A stretch of 64,000 nt of DNA from Catonia carolina (GCA_035578175.1 JAQMRL010000006.1:53172001-53236000), one strand, 5' to 3'; positions 30,969 to 42,923 are shown, numbered from the stretch's first letter. Notes: generated by a model not told the origin, from the letters alone. Program-made: numbers and translations.

Positions 30969-31637
30969 TAGTCGCGGTAATCTGAACACGTAAGATGCCG
31001 GACCTTTGCGGATTATCGATGTCTACAATCATAGATTTTGGCAATTAAATTACAAAATACGGTATACTGTATTAGGATAAAAAATATGGATCTAACAAAA
31101 TACAAGAACACAAAATTATAAATGACACCTTGATTTGAAATGTGTTTTAATATTATTTTCATATAATTTTTAAACAAAACACGATTTTAAAACACATAAT
31201 GGTAACTTGTGATTGCCAGTGCTGTTACTACACGGGAAAAATGTTGTGCGAATTTTTTTATACGGCCGGCCCATTGGCGTAGTGGTTAGCGCAACTGGCT
31301 TCTACGCCGGGGTTTAGGATTCGATTCCCGGTCAGGTCTCGTATTTTTTCATCACTTATTTTCATTATCATCATTATTTACCGTCTGCATTAACAGAAAT
31401 TGCAGAAGTGAGACGTAAAAGAAAAGACATCTTTTTTAACTTAGAATTCAGCAGCAGTCTTTCCCCCCTACAAACTAAAGGTTTTTTTCTGGCAACATTT
31501 TCCAGTGCATTGCTGACTCATCTCCAATATAAACTTAAACTGAATGGTAAAAAAAATAATTCAAAACATGATAATAAGTGATCGTTCGGATTACTGGAGG
31601 TTTTGGCGTACCGGGTGTTCGGATTACTGCGAACATA
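30969..31637. mobile_element. Family H: TA-flanked element with GTAATCCGAAC ends
   Basis: The left terminus TAGTCGCGGTAATCTGAACA is mirrored at the right by GTGTTCGGATTACTGCGAAC followed by TA. A second internal CGTTCGGATTACTGGAG near 31585 gives a subterminal repeat. Short repeated GTAATCCGAAC ends recall pogo/Tigger elements, but no transposase is visible. SINE-F lies inside. A relative is at 38163. Confidence 0.55.
31262..31430 (+). mobile_element. SINE-F variant inserted in family H
   Basis: Head GGCCGGCCCATTGGCGTAGT, GGTTAGCGCAACTGGCTTCT, B box GGATTCGATTCCCGGTC, body ACCGTCTGCATTAACAGAAA and TTGCAGAAGTG. Well-preserved internal promoter boxes. Confidence 0.75.
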
Positions 31638-31644
31638 GGAACTG

Positions 31645-31768
31645 TAAAAGTAGTTTTTTCATATTTCATTGTTAACTCATGATTAAACATGAATATTGTT
31701 CGCAGTAATATTGTTCGTTATTTACATTAACAAGAGAAAGTCGTGTGAGTAGTTCACACCAGTTTTTT
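31645..31768 (+). repeat. Family C 3'-end module
   Basis: ACTCATGATTAAACATGAAT then ATTTACATTAACAAGAGAAA and GTTCACACCAGTTTTT. Only the terminal part of family C is present. Confidence 0.65.
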
Positions 31769-31772
31769 ATTT

Positions 31773-32168
31773 GTTGTTGTTTAGGTCATCAGCCGAAAAG
31801 CTGGTTTGAACCTTTACAGGTTTTACTAAGTAAAAGAGGAGTGAGGTGGTTTACCATTGCCTTCCTCACTGAATGGAAAAGTACGCTTATCAGCATGCCG
31901 GGCCCTCTGAAAAACACATATTTTCCACTCTGCAAATGACACCTTCACTTCATTCACCACAGGGTCTGGCTGTATAATGAAATTCATTACTTTCAGGGAA
32001 GATATCTCTGATTAGTGTCACAGTACACCTCTACTTCTTCTGTTCTTAAATGGTTCAGTCATTTAATTGGCTGACCATGTGATAAGAAACAGAACTATTT
32101 ATTTTAGCCCTGCAACGGAACAGATTGAGAGTAAATAATATGACCCTCCGCCTGTCTGTTATGGGCAG
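31773..32168 (-). mobile_element. SINE-A with target duplication AGTTTTTTATTT
   Basis: Full-length reverse copy between 12-bp direct repeats at 31761-31772 and 32169-32180. It inserted at the T-run that ends the family C module. Confidence 0.9.
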
Positions 32169-32180
32169 AGTTTTTTATTT

Positions 32181-33095
32181 ATTTTATAATAATTCCCTTT
32201 CATTCCAGTAGACGTAAATCGAATGGAAGATTCAAGAATAATATGGGTTACCACATTAATGATTATTCACCCATTTAATTATAAAATACAAATTACGTAA
32301 TTTTTTTTTTAAACTACTAGTTCAAAAAAGAAGATGAATATTAAAATAAATTTTATTTTAGGTATATAATACATCTACTGGATGATAAGACATCATCGTC
32401 AAGTTGGTAGCACTGTTAACAACAAAGAAATTAATAGTTTTTGTCGGTTGGTAGCACTTTTCACTTTCAGTTTTGATTATTATTTTTATTACTACTATTA
32501 TTATAATATTATAGCTGGCGTCGTCTCTTGTCCACTTTCCATTGCATCAAAAGAGACAAGACTGGTTTGTCTACTGCCCAGTAAGCAAGAAACGTAGATA
32601 ATATTACCCAGTCTTCTGTAGGATGTATTATAGTGTATTAAATTTTCTTATCTTGTTTCTTCCCTATATTCTAGAAACTACATTCACTGTTTTGTGTTTA
32701 ATGAAAATAATATTTTATTCGAGAGATTGTCGTTTTAAAATTTTTATCTGTGATTCGCTTCATAGTAACTTTTAATTTATGTACTTACATTTTTTTTATC
32801 TCTGAGCTTTCTTTTAATAATATTAAATAAATATGTACAGATTTATATTAACTAACCATATGTCAACAGATTTTTAAGAAAATTTCTAGATTTTATTAAA
32901 CTACATTAAATGACAGTAATGTAGTCTGTTATTTGTATTATGTTAATATTTTTAACTATTCTAAGTATTTCTTTGGCCTCAGAAGACCTTAGAATGAAAT
33001 AAAACATCGACCTGAAACTTTAAAATCATTAAATTTCAATTTTTTAACTTCAGACCTTCAAATTATTGTTATCACCCAACCCCTTTGGCGGCCGA
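32181..33095. other. No recognised gene
   Basis: AT-rich. A 71-codon plus frame at 32382 spans a TAT-rich microsatellite and is not supported. Confidence 0.4.
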
Positions 33096-33099
33096 ATTT

Positions 33100-33185
33100 C
33101 ACCTTTTGGAAAATTTACTCCTCGTTAACTTAGTAAAGCCTCTAGAGATTCAAACCAACTTTTTGGCTAACACCTTAACAACCAG
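33100..33185 (+). mobile_element. SINE-A 3' scrap
   Basis: TTTACTCCTCGTTAACTTAG, CCTCTAGAGATTCAAACCAA, GGCTAACACCTTAACAACC; heavily diverged. Confidence 0.6.
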
Positions 33186-33487
33186 TATAATTCAAAAAAT
33201 CTGTAATCAACAAATTTATTAAATTTCGTTATAATTCATTTAAAAAAATTATATTTTAAGATTTTTTTTCTAAAAATACCAACTTTTGTTATTAAAATAC
33301 AACGGTTTTATTTTTTTTAATCGAATTTCTAGGTACCAAACAATCAATTTTTTTTAAGGGAAGACACAATAATATTTCTTCTTGAACACAAAAAACTAAT
33401 TCCAAATAGAAAGAAACGTTTCCTATGCACATTGTGTAAAATAAAATAGGAAATAACATCAAAAATTGTCTTAATAAAATAATGTGA

Positions 33488-33716
33488 CCCACCGGGATAT
33501 TCTAGAGGTAAAGTCGTCGCCAAAATCAGCTGTTTAACAACTTATTTTCGGAGACGAAGGTTCCTGGTTCAAATCCTATTAAAGGTAGTTACTTTTATAT
33601 GCATTTGAATGCTAGACAGTGGTTACCTGTGTACTTTAATGGTTGGGGTTCAATTAACGATACTCTCTCAGGAATGATCGGCCTGAGTCTGTACAAGACT
33701 ATGTGTGTACGTTGTA
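33488..33716 (+). mobile_element. SINE-E, 3' shortened
   Basis: Intact tRNA-like head (CCCACCGGGATATTCTAGAG, GTTCCTGGTTCAAATCC), body to CTGTACAAGACT, then a jump to the terminal GTGTGTACGTTGTA. Confidence 0.75.
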
Positions 33717-34300
33717 CAGACATAGTTAATTATTTTTGTAATAGTTTTGTAAAATTATTTTGTTAATTTTGTGCAATTAACTTCTTATCAGTATATTACA
33801 ATGCAGATAATTTTAAATCATCAAATAATAAATACTATGTTAGAAATTTATATATATTTCTAGTTAAATCGGTTGTAATTCTGAAATTTAAATTAATCAA
33901 TATTGCAAATTTAAATTGTATTCCAATACTTATGTAACTCATAGATAAAGTGGGCCTGTTGATAATGATTATTATAATGTATAAAATTTAAAAACAAGAT
34001 TAAAATAAATATTTTTATTTATAATACATTTTGTCATTGTCAAGGTCAAAAAACATTTAAATTTTATTATTATTAACACTTTAAAGTAATTTTTCAAAAC
34101 AATTGTTGAGTATTTGGATTTTTATTTATGGTTGTTAACATTTTAATTGCATAGAATTTACCGCCGCATCATTTAAATCGTGAGTATTTTAAGATAAGTT
34201 AATCGATTTCCAAGGTTTCTTAAAGGTATTGTAATATTCGTAATTGAAGGCATTTCTTAAGTCTCCCGACTAAATTTATATAATAATTTTTTTTAAGTTT
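33717..34300. other. No recognised feature
   Basis: AT-rich; no family match. Confidence 0.45.
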
Positions 34301-34304
34301 ATTA

Positions 34305-34550
34305 AAAATTGGCCTCCGGGCCAGCCCAGTCAGTCAGCTGGTTGTAAGTCGCTATTATTCGTTAAGTAACACCGGTTGGGCAAGGGACTTTGTGTGGTGA
34401 CCAGCTGACAGCCATCCGTGAACAAACTCTACTGGGGGTCCCTGTTCAAACTCATGCCTAATATTCACGTCAAATGATACGGCAAAGGAGCGATCAAATT
34501 AGGTAGTTGCCAATAATGTACAGTTCCCGATAACAAATAAAGCTAAAAAA
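34305..34550. repeat. Unassigned repeat end
   Basis: A GC-richer block (CCTCCGGGCCAGCCCAGTCA.., GGTGACCAGCTGACAGCCAT). Its right part (TAGTTGCCAATAATGTACAG, TTCCCGATAACAAATA) resembles 16095-16140. Nature unknown. Confidence 0.4.
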
Positions 34551-34634
34551 CAAGAAAAAAAAAATATTAAAATTTGTTTCCAACAAACAATCCAGTCATT
34601 TATGATAACTATTTGGTGTGGAAATAAAACGATG

Positions 34635-34692
34635 GGTTTTAACGTGTCATAATTTACGGATCTTACCGGGAATCGGACCCGGAACTTGGTGT
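34635..34692 (-). mobile_element. tRNA-like SINE scrap
   Basis: ACCGGGAATCGGACCCGGAA is a B box on the minus strand of a SINE-F/G type head; flanks degraded. Confidence 0.4.
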
Positions 34693-34804
34693 TTTATTTT
34701 AATCTTATATTAAAATTTTGTTTATATTAATTAAAAATGTTATAATTTGCTGTGAAAATAGAAGTTCTGATGCGATTTGTATTGTAATTAAATAATGTTT
34801 CTTA

Positions 34805-35100
34805 ATTTATTATTCTCTCTTGTGTATGTTAAAAATTATTTACTTATCTGTTATGCAATCGGTACTGACGTACGGTGTAAAACGGTGGGTTGGTACCGAT
34901 TTGTCTTCTCTGGACTCCATAAAGAAGGTGCAGAAGTTGATCTTACGTATAATTAATAAAAGACAACCAAGGTATCAATCGGATCAGCTTTTTCGCGTTT
35001 AAAAATATAAACTATTTTATTGTGAGAGCACACCATTAAAATATCAGGAAAAAGGATCTCTTACTTTTTTAAGCAAGGCCTCTAAAACTTTATAGCAAAG
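34805..35100 (+). pseudogene. LINE reverse transcriptase C-terminus, CR1/Jockey-like
   Basis: Reads YLSVMQSVLTYGVKRWVGTD, SSLDSIKKVQKLILRIINKR, PRYQSDQLFRV then a stop. The TYG.. motif followed by a VQ(R)..LK/RII.K...(Y/F)PS..LF pattern is typical of the thumb region of CR1/Jockey-group polymerases. Different from L1 and L2 here. 5' truncated; no catalytic box. Confidence 0.65.
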
Positions 35101-35154
35101 GCATTTCTGCTATTTAGCGCCCAAACTACTCAATCTGCTCCCCTTACAAATTAA

Positions 35155-36092
35155 AAAATCTGGTGTGAAACACTCACACAACTTTGTCTTGCCAATAGAA
35201 ATAATTAACAATAAACCTAATATTAGTAATAAAACATTAGAAATAAACAAAAAACTAACCTCAATAAACATAACCTAATTTTAATCATGAGTGAAAGACG
35301 CAAAATGAAAATCAACCTCAGTTTGGCTTAGAAATACGGAAAATCACTCTTTCTCTCTAAACTAGGCTCTGTAGAGAAAAATGCTTTAAATAAAAGTTGT
35401 ACATCTTTTAATTTCCTATAAAATTAATTATATACACTTTTGTCGTAAAATGCATTCTAAGGCCGAAATCTTTAAAAAATCAATTTTTCACACGTTTTCG
35501 TGAGAAACAAAAACAGAAAATCGCAAATTACCGCTAAACTAAGCGTTATACAAAAAAATGTTCGAAATAAAAGTTGTAGAATTTTAAATTCTCTACAACT
35601 TTTATTATATAACATTTGCGCTAAAATGCATATTAAAGCTGTAATCTTAAAAAAAACAACGTTTTTACGTGAAAACAGCCTCATCCAGAATTTCAGCAAA
35701 CATGGCGCCTACCCTATCTTGTAGAGAATTAAAAATTTAGTAAACCAGGCGATTTTTAAAAAAATCGTAGGACCAGTTTTTGAGAAAATCACAAAAAAGT
35801 GAAAAATTATACGAATAAACTAGTACTTCCGGTTGACCGATTTTGATGAAAATGTTCGTGTCGGGTCCGGTAGTGGTATGTAACTTAAGTTTCAAGTTTC
35901 AAGTTCGTACGATGTTCCGTTCTTGAGATATTCTGTTCACACACACACACAGACCAACCGCTAAAAACATGTTTTTTGGATTCAGGGGGTCTGAAAACGT
36001 ATAGATCCGGTGAAAACTCGATTTCTAAAAATCGACATGAAAACAATACTTTCCTTCCTATATATTCATATAGGCAAGAGAAAGTAAAATCT
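35155..36092 (-). repeat. Family C element, near consensus
   Basis: TCTGGTGTGAAACACTCACA start; terminal hairpin CCTATATATTCATATAGG then CAAGAGAAAGTA. Short GT tract (CACACACACACACA, 35938-35951). Confidence 0.9.
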
Positions 36093-36113
36093 GCTGAATT
36101 AAATTAAAATATG

Positions 36114-36620
36114 GTACACTCAGTGGAGTGGAAAAGTATGCTTTATCAGCAGGCCCTCTGAAAAGCATAAGTCTGTCTATAACTTCATGGCCTGCCGCAG
36201 AAGGGAGCAGAATAGGCCCCCGCTACTAGCCTTTTCAATTACATTTCTTTACGTACTATTACTAACTAGTACACTGGACTTGTACATAATGAAATGTTAT
36301 TGAGAAGGCTAGTAGTGAGCTGATTCTGCTCCTCTCTGCGGGAGGCCATCAAGTTATAGACAGACAGTACTTTCCACCCTGCAAATGACACCTTCACTTC
36401 ATTCACCACAGGGTCTGGCTGTATAATGAAATGCATTACTCTCAGAGAAGAGAACTCTTGACTAAGGTCTTTTTACACCTCTTAACTCTTCTGCTCTTAC
36501 GTGCTTTTTGTATAATAAATAGACTGACAATGTAATAATAAACAGAACTATTTTTTATACTCCTGGAACTAACAGATCGAGTGCAAATAATTTAACACTC
36601 TACCTGTCATTGTGGTGGGG
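36114..36620 (-). mobile_element. SINE-A, 3' truncated, split by MITE-B
   Basis: CACTCAGTGGAGTGGAAAAG to GGCCCTCTGAAAAGCAT, then MITE-B (36171-36367), then TACTTTCCACCCTGCAAATG to CACTCTACCTGTCAT. The tail and CTCTAGAG region are absent. Confidence 0.8.
36171..36367. mobile_element. MITE-B foldback element
   Basis: GTCTGTCTATAACTTCATGG on the left is mirrored by CCATCAAGTTATAGACAGAC on the right, with about 80-bp arms that include GGGAGCAGAAT and GCTACTAGCC. TACT follows on the right; the expected left duplication is eroded (ATAA). Other copies at 51975 and 54754. Confidence 0.8.
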
Positions 36621-36751
36621 ATGCATGTTGTGAGAAAGTGAGTGGGAAAACTATTCCAATATAGTTAAATATACACTACTAAATATTACTAAGTATACAT
36701 TATTATTTATAGTGAAATAAAGGGCTATAGGCTTTACTATGCCCTTTATGT

Positions 36752-37146
36752 GTTTGGAGTGTAGCATTATATGGGAGTGAACCGTGGGTGATAGGAGCTG
36801 TAGAAAAGAAGAGGATAGAAGCTTTTGAAATTCGGTGTTATAGGAAAATGTTAAAGATTAGGTGGGTGGACAAAATAAGTAATTTAGAGGTTCTTATGCG
36901 AGTGGATGAAAAAAGAAGTATTATATGGAAGCATCTTACCAAAAGAAGGGATAGGCTAGTAGGACATATCTTAAGACATCCAGGTATTGGGGTATTAATA
37001 ATGGAGGGTAATATTGAGGGAGTAAAGTTTAGAGGGAGGCAAAGATTAGAATATATAAAGCAAATTACAAAAGATGTAGGGTGTTACAGATATGTAGATA
37101 TGAAACGAGCTTGGAGAACTGCATCAAACCAGTCGAGAGACTGATG
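36752..37146 (+). pseudogene. LINE-L1 (RTE-like) C-terminal fragment
   Basis: Reads IGAVEKKRIEAFEIRCYRKM, LKIRWVDKISNLEVLMRVDE, LVGHILRHPGIGVLI, ending WRTASNQSRD plus a stop and TGATGAGAAAAAA. One codon is inserted (SIIWKH), and part of the QDRTGW segment is deleted relative to 12197-12817. Confidence 0.85.
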
Positions 37147-37192
37147 AGAAAAAATACTAAGTAAAACGTGTAGTGAGGAATTGCTTCCTTAA

Positions 37193-37290
37193 CAAAATTG
37201 GCGCGCTAGACGCAGGAGCGTGAGAATTTTATAACTTCAGCGAATTCAGATTTGATAGTGGCATACAGAAAAAGGAAAAGATCCTGTATT
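37193..37290. mobile_element. Merlin-like (family D) right-end fragment
   Basis: GGCGCGCTAGACGCAGGAGC, TTCAGATTTGATAGTGGCAT, ACAGAAAAAGG: the inner and terminal part of one Merlin-like end only. Confidence 0.6.
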
Positions 37291-37747
37291 ATCTTTTACC
37301 ACAAAGTTTTTCAGTTTTATTTGCTTATTTGAATGAAACTTGAAAAATGGTTTGTTATAGTCCTAGTAAATTCAATGGGCGGGGGCGCGTGTATTGTTAC
37401 TGATTTGTTTTGCCTCTGGTTGCCGCACTTTCTATTGTTTAGATTTTTTTAAGCACTTAAGTGTCATTTGTCGTTGGTATAAGTTAAATAGCAAAGAATA
37501 ATATTTTTACTCTTGTTTCATTGTTTGATTTCTTCCAAGGTATTTATGTTTATTTGTCAACAAACGACGAACTAGGACCTCAACAAATTTATATAAACGA
37601 CTTTCTTTTCCAAATTCAATATTACAATATAAAAATAAACAATAGATTTTGTATTTAAAATGTCTTTTAAATTTCTAGAACCGATTCTTTCTCAGTAATA
37701 TGCCGACGCAGTTATGTGCCTATCTTGATTAACTTCGCTGCGTTAGG

Positions 37748-37751
<4 letters not shown>
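37291..37751. other. No recognised feature
   Basis: AT-rich with a GGGCGGGGGCGCG island at 37377-37389. No gene seen. Confidence 0.4.

Positions 37752-37803
<52 letters not shown>
37752..37803. repeat. (TA)n microsatellite
   Basis: About 25 uninterrupted TA units. Confidence 0.95.
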
Positions 37804-37809
<6 letters not shown>

Positions 37810-38162
37810 TTTCACTTTCTTCTATCTTACTATTCGTTTTGTTATATTATTTCCTGTACACATATTAATCTGTAATAGAAAAAGTAGACGTAGAAGTATT
37901 ATTCTTATTTTTCTATTTTATTTCCGTTATCTATTTAAATGAAAGCCTATTTATATAATTAGTTTAATAATTTTATTATTCTGTGGGACTTTCCGCTGTA
38001 TTATAATTTATTTATTACTGTATTAATTTTTGTTTTATTTAATTTTAAACTTGAAGTCCAGTTGTTCATTTCATTTAAGAGAAATATGTTATTTATTTGT
38101 AAGATTCATATTAATATTTATTTTAACATATTTATGTTCTTAATAAAAATTTATTTACTGTA

Positions 38163-38400
38163 TAGTCGCGGTAATCCGAACAATTATGATATCCGACTTT
38201 TGCAGATTATCGATGTCTACAATCTTGGATTTCGGCAATCAAATTACAATTACAATATTGTATTAGGGATACATAAAAACAGATTAAACAAAGTACGTGA
38301 ACACAAAATTAATTGTGATTTCATTAGTGTTTCTGGAATAAATTCAGGAATTAGTCTTATACGGGGGTTGAAGTTATCTAAACAGGTTGTAGATTAGCCT
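38163..38400 (+). repeat. Family H left-end fragment
   Basis: TATAGTCGCGGTAATCCGAA, GCAGATTATCGATGTCTACA and GAACACAAAATTA match 30969-31125. The right end was not found. A 111-codon frame starting upstream at 38062 crosses the boundary and is not supported. Confidence 0.6.
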
Positions 38401-38783
38401 AATCTGTTTTCTCGCAGCTTAATCCTGCATTCGGTGAATCAGAATTCGTTAGACAAAATAATAATGTTTGGCATATTGGCTACAGATTACTGAAACTAGC
38501 AGATGTTTTAGCAGTAGCTGATGGTTTATTTTGTGCTATTGGCGCACCACTTGCGGTTCTGCATGGGTATAGATACTGAAGTCACGAGATTGGCTTTTGC
38601 GTACGAATGGGCTGTGAGAAAGGGAAGTGAAAATTTGACAGTGCTGCCAATCTTCAACAGTGAGACTTTACTTGTACAGTTCACTGCAATGCAGTTTCTA
38701 CATCATTTTGCTGTGGTTTATTCCGTGAGAATTTTTTTTTCATAAACTTTATAAGAAAAAAATGTAACCTGTAATACTGAACT

Positions 38784-39170
38784 TATTGTTGTTTAGGTCA
38801 ACAGCCGAAAGTCTGGTTTGAACCTCTAGAGGTTTTACTAAGTAAAACGGTGGTTTACAATTGCCTTCCTCACTGAGTGGAAAAGTATGCTTATCAGCAT
38901 GCCGGGCCCTCTGAAAAGCACATATTTTCCACTCTGTAAATGACACCTTCACTTCATTCACCACAGGGTCTGGCTGTACAATGAAATTCATTACTTTCAG
39001 AGGAGATAACTCTGATTAGTGTCTTTTAAACCTGTACCTCTTCTGTTCTTAAATGATTCAGTCATTTAATTGGCTGACCATGTGATATGAAACAACTATG
39101 TATTTTAGCCCTGCAATGAAAACAGATCGAGTGTAAATAATTTGACACTCCACCTGTCTGTTATGGGCGG
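38784..39170 (-). mobile_element. SINE-A with target duplication AATACTGAACT
   Basis: Full-length reverse copy; 11-bp direct repeats at 38773-38783 and 39171-39181. Confidence 0.92.
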
Positions 39171-39181
39171 AATACTGAACT

Positions 39182-40070
39182 ATAGCCATAATATTGCCTA
39201 TAGCTTAATTTCATGACTAGTAATGTTTGATTTACTGTAATTACCGCCACCTCTTTAGAGTTTATTCGTCCCTCAAATGTTGAAATCTGGATACTTAGTG
39301 CATCATAATGCCCTTTACACATACAGAAGCCGTTAGATTTGTCTTGGAAATAAAAAATATGTTTAATATTTGTTTTTTTAGGCTCAAGAAATCGGTCATT
39401 GTGGGAATCGTAGTGGTATCCATTGCTCTACATTCATTCCCAAGTGTATCGAAGTTAAATTTTGAGCATATGACATGGAAAAAGATAGTGATTTGATGGT
39501 GAATCTCCTTGGTGATTTGAAGTAAAGAATATTTTTATAAAATTAAAAATAAATTATGTCGTACCAACAAGCGTATGTAATATTTAAACAAGAAACAACT
39601 GGTTGTCCAACACGCAATTATGTTGTGTTACTTCATTTTAATAAATGGTGAAAGTGTTTTTTAGAAGACAGGTTTCTTAATGTTGTTTTTTTATAAATTA
39701 CTAGGTACTATACTACTATGTTAAAGTTTACATTTCCTATAACTGTTTATAAAAACTATCGAATCCAGTACAGCACCTTGAGTGAACCGTGTTTTCTATA
39801 AATTCCTTGTGTTTCTTGGTTTGTAATTTAAATTTTTGTTTACAAAAAACTTGTATTAGAACTGGAATATTACTTAAAATATTAATTATAGATCTACTTT
39901 AATTTTATACGGAAGATTTCTTTTATAGATGATTTTATTTTTTTCTAATATCAGGAAAGGGGTGACTGGTATACATCTAATTCTATTATAGGAGTTATTC
40001 CTGATGGTATTTTATGTAGTATTGATTCCGGATTGTATAATAGTCTTACTACCATATTAAAACGCAGCGT
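39182..40070. other. No recognised feature
   Basis: AT-rich; no gene or repeat match. Confidence 0.45.
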
Positions 40071-40075
40071 TTGAT

Positions 40076-40265
40076 CTTCTTCTGCCTTTCAAGGAATAGT
40101 CATCTCTTTCTCGGGCGTCCTCTTTCTCTCTTTCCCATCGGTTTATAGCCTAGTGTCTGCTTAGGTATCCTATCCTCCTTCATTCTGCTCACATGCTCCA
40201 AACACTGTGCATTCTGTTCTTAGATATCCTGTCGTTTATAGAGAAAATGTTCTTTCCTTATCTCT
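40076..40265 (-). pseudogene. LINE C-terminal fragment (GRPRKR type)
   Basis: The minus strand reads LEHVSRMKEDRIPKQTLGYK then PMGKRERGRPRKR. GHVxRM..RIP and RGRPRKRW motifs close many non-LTR polymerases. No full frame remains. Confidence 0.6.
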
Positions 40266-40509
40266 GTATTCTTGTAACTATCTTCGAACCTTCCTGATAT
40301 TTAAACCCTCCCCACCGGTTTCACATTTTGTGGATATTCGTATGTAGGTGTTCTTACAGTATTTTTAACTATAGAAACGGGTAAAATATTTAAAAATACA
40401 TATTCATCAATACTTTTCAAGTTAACGTTTAAGTATTTTTCCTTTTTCAAGTATTATAATTAATTAAAAAGTTTTAATTCAATTAATATTAATTAATTAC
40501 TAGGCTACA

Positions 40510-41245
40510 TTATATTATTACGTTATATTTTTTAATTATTTACATTGGGAAGAGAAAGTCGTGTGAGTGGTTTCATACATACGTTTTTAGTTGTCACATC
40601 TTCTGGGATTATGCAATAACCCTTTTTCCTGAAGCAGCTCTGCAGCATCTTCCTCCTATTATTATTATTCCTTGTTGTTGTTTAGGTCATCAGCCAAAAG
40701 GCTGGTTTGAACCTGTAGAGGTTTAACTAAGTAAAACGAGGAGTGAGGTGGTTTACAATTGCCTTCTTCACTGAGTGGAAAAGTATGCGTATCAGAATGC
40801 CAGGCCCTCTGAAAACCACATATTTTCCACTCTGTAAATGACACCTTCACTTCATTCACCACAAGGTCTGGCTGTATAATGAAATTCATTACTTTCAGAG
40901 GAGATAACTGATTAGTGTCACCTCCACCTCTTCTGTTCTTAAATGATTCAGTCATTTAGTTGGCTGACTATGCGATAACAAACAGAACTATTTATTTTAG
41001 CCGTGCAACTAACAGATTGAGTGCAAATAATTTGACACTCCACCTGTCTTGTTATGGGCAACTATTATTATTATTCCTTATTATTAAGGTATTAAGTAAC
41101 GTTACAAAATTCATGGCAGACTGTGTAAATATTGCTTGTCAGATTGGCGCGCAAGACGCTGGAGTGGGAGAATTGTGTAACCCTTCAGGGAATCCGGATT
41201 TGATAGTGGCATACATAAAACGGAAGATACCCAAGTCGGGTATTA
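40510..41245 (-). mobile_element. Merlin-like (family D) copy split by SINE-A
   Basis: The left part includes TTGGGAAGAGAAAGTCGTGT and AGTTGTCACATCTTCTGGGA (transposase start on minus). After SINE-A it resumes ACAAAATTCATGGCAGACTG, GGCGCGCAAGACGCTGGAGT and ends GATTTGATAGTGGCATACAT. Confidence 0.7.
40674..41061 (-). mobile_element. SINE-A with 18-bp target duplication
   Basis: CTATTATTATTATTCCTT is repeated perfectly at 40656-40673 and 41062-41079. Inserted inside the Merlin-like element. Confidence 0.92.
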
Positions 41246-41279
41246 CTTCGGTATTGTATTTCATAAATTAAAACACAAT

Positions 41280-41350
41280 AAATGGTGTTGTGGTCAGCAC
41301 ACTTGGCTTCTATACTCAGGGTCCCGGGTTCGATCCAAGTCGGGGATTTT
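41280..41350 (+). mobile_element. tRNA-like SINE head fragment
   Basis: GGTGTTGTGGTCAGCACACT and GGGTCCCGGGTTCGATCCAA at tRNA spacing, then T7. No cloverleaf with a matched acceptor stem. Confidence 0.5.
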
Positions 41351-41867
41351 TTTCATCTGTTTATTAACTCATGTCGTTACTCACGTACAAGCCAAGGCTT
41401 ACGTAGACATCATTACTCAATTAAAAAAGAATAATAAATTATATAATGGCTTCACTAAAATTTTATTAGTTTTCCTGGAATATAACAACTTAAAATAAAT
41501 TATAAAATAGTAAGAAATTATGAAATGAACATCGATTAATTGTAATAACTGTATAATTAAGTTTTTTTTAATATTGTTGCGTGTCGCGTGGGCAAGTACG
41601 TGCGTGTGTTTCTTTAATGCACGTGTATTAACACGTAGTAATTGTGTCTGGTTGCAAATCATCATGTCCTTGAAATGGTACAAGTATTGTGTTTAAGGTT
41701 CTTACAATGTAATAATAATAGTAAAACAGCTATATAGTAAGTGGGATGTGAGCTTAGTAAAGGCTGACCATTGTGTTTTTTCAACTTGGAAAAACATAAC
41801 AAGTTTAAGGAGCAGGTGGGTCACGCAGTGTTGCCAGTTGTTTTTATAATCATTTTTATTATTACTT
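41351..41867. other. No recognised gene
   Basis: AT-rich; an 88-codon minus frame (41417-41683) has no recognisable feature. Confidence 0.4.
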
Positions 41868-42920
41868 TCTTTTGCTATATATGAATACGTATATAAAGAA
41901 GGAAAGTATTGTTTTCATGTCGATTTTTCCTAATTTAGTTTTCACCGGAAATACATGTTTTTTCAGACCCCTTAACCCCAAAAAAATTGTGTTTTTAACG
42001 ATTGGTATCCCACCGGGTTGGTCTAGAGGTAAAATCGTCGCCAAAATCAGCTGTTTAACAGCTGATTTTCGGAGACGAAGGTTCCTGGTTCAAATCCTAG
42101 TAAAGTTAGTTACTTTTATACGGATTTGAATACTAGACAGTGGTTACCGGATTACTTTGATGGTTGGGGTTCAATTAACCATACTCTCTCAGGAATGGTC
42201 GGCTTGGGTCTGTACAAGACTACACCTCATTTACACGTCATACACATCATCCTCATCTCATTGGGTCATCGGGTTGCTTATTGTTCTGAATTGAACAGAT
42301 TGCAACGTACACAAATTAGGAAAAAAAAACGATTGGTGTGTGTGTGTGTGTGTGTGTAAACACAATATATCTCAAGAACGGGATAACGTAAGAATTTAAA
42401 ACTTGGAACTTAAATTAGGTACCACTAGAAGATTCGATGCAAACATCAAAAACTGTCAATCGGAAGTAGTTTATTCGTGCGATTTTTCTCAAAAACAGCT
42501 CCTACGTGTTTTTTTTAAATATCGCCTCAGTGATTACATTTTTTATGCTCTAAAAATAGGGTAAGCTCAATATTTGCTGAAATTCTTTTGGGTTGTGCTC
42601 TCATGGTAAAAATGTTTGTTTTGAATGTCGTGGCTTTAGTATGCATTTTACGATTAAAGTGTATTATTAAAATGATAGAAAATGAAAAACCTCCAATTTT
42701 TATTTCAAATATTTTCTTCTGCAACGCTTAATTTAACTTCAATGAGTGATTCTCTCTATATTCAGCTCATTAAAATTGATGTAAAAATTGATTTTTTTAA
42801 AAAAGATTGTGGCTTTAGTATGGATTTTACGACAAAAATGTTATAAGTTAATCAAAATTATAGGAAATAAAAAAATCTACAATTTTTATTTGTCGCATTT
42901 TCTTCTACGTACCCTAGTTT
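41868..42920 (+). repeat. Family C copy split by SINE-E
   Basis: TATATGAATACGTATATAAA start, TTTTCACCGGAAATACATG, SINE-E at 42007-42328, then the GT tract and CTCAAGAACGGGATAACGTA onward to TTGTCGCATTTTCTTCTACG. The 3' end is replaced by SINE-A at 42924. Confidence 0.8.
42007..42328 (+). mobile_element. SINE-E, full length, target duplication ACGATTGGT
   Basis: tRNA-derived: A-box-like GGTTGGTCTAGAGGT, B-box GGTTCAAATCC. The head contains the palindrome AATCAGCTGTTTAACAGCTG. The body ends CGTACACAAATTAGG with an A9 tail. A perfect 9-bp duplication lies at 41998-42006 and 42329-42337. Best reference copy in the window, 322 bp. Confidence 0.92.
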
Positions 42921-42923
42921 CAT

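Noticed and set aside
31262..31345. Possible tRNA gene
   Set aside because: Same reasoning: SINE-F head continuing into the family body.
37752..37803. (TA)n tract as a functional site
   Set aside because: Simple microsatellite; no further structure.
38062..38397. 111-codon plus-strand frame
   Set aside because: Crosses the boundary of a family H repeat and shows no domain.
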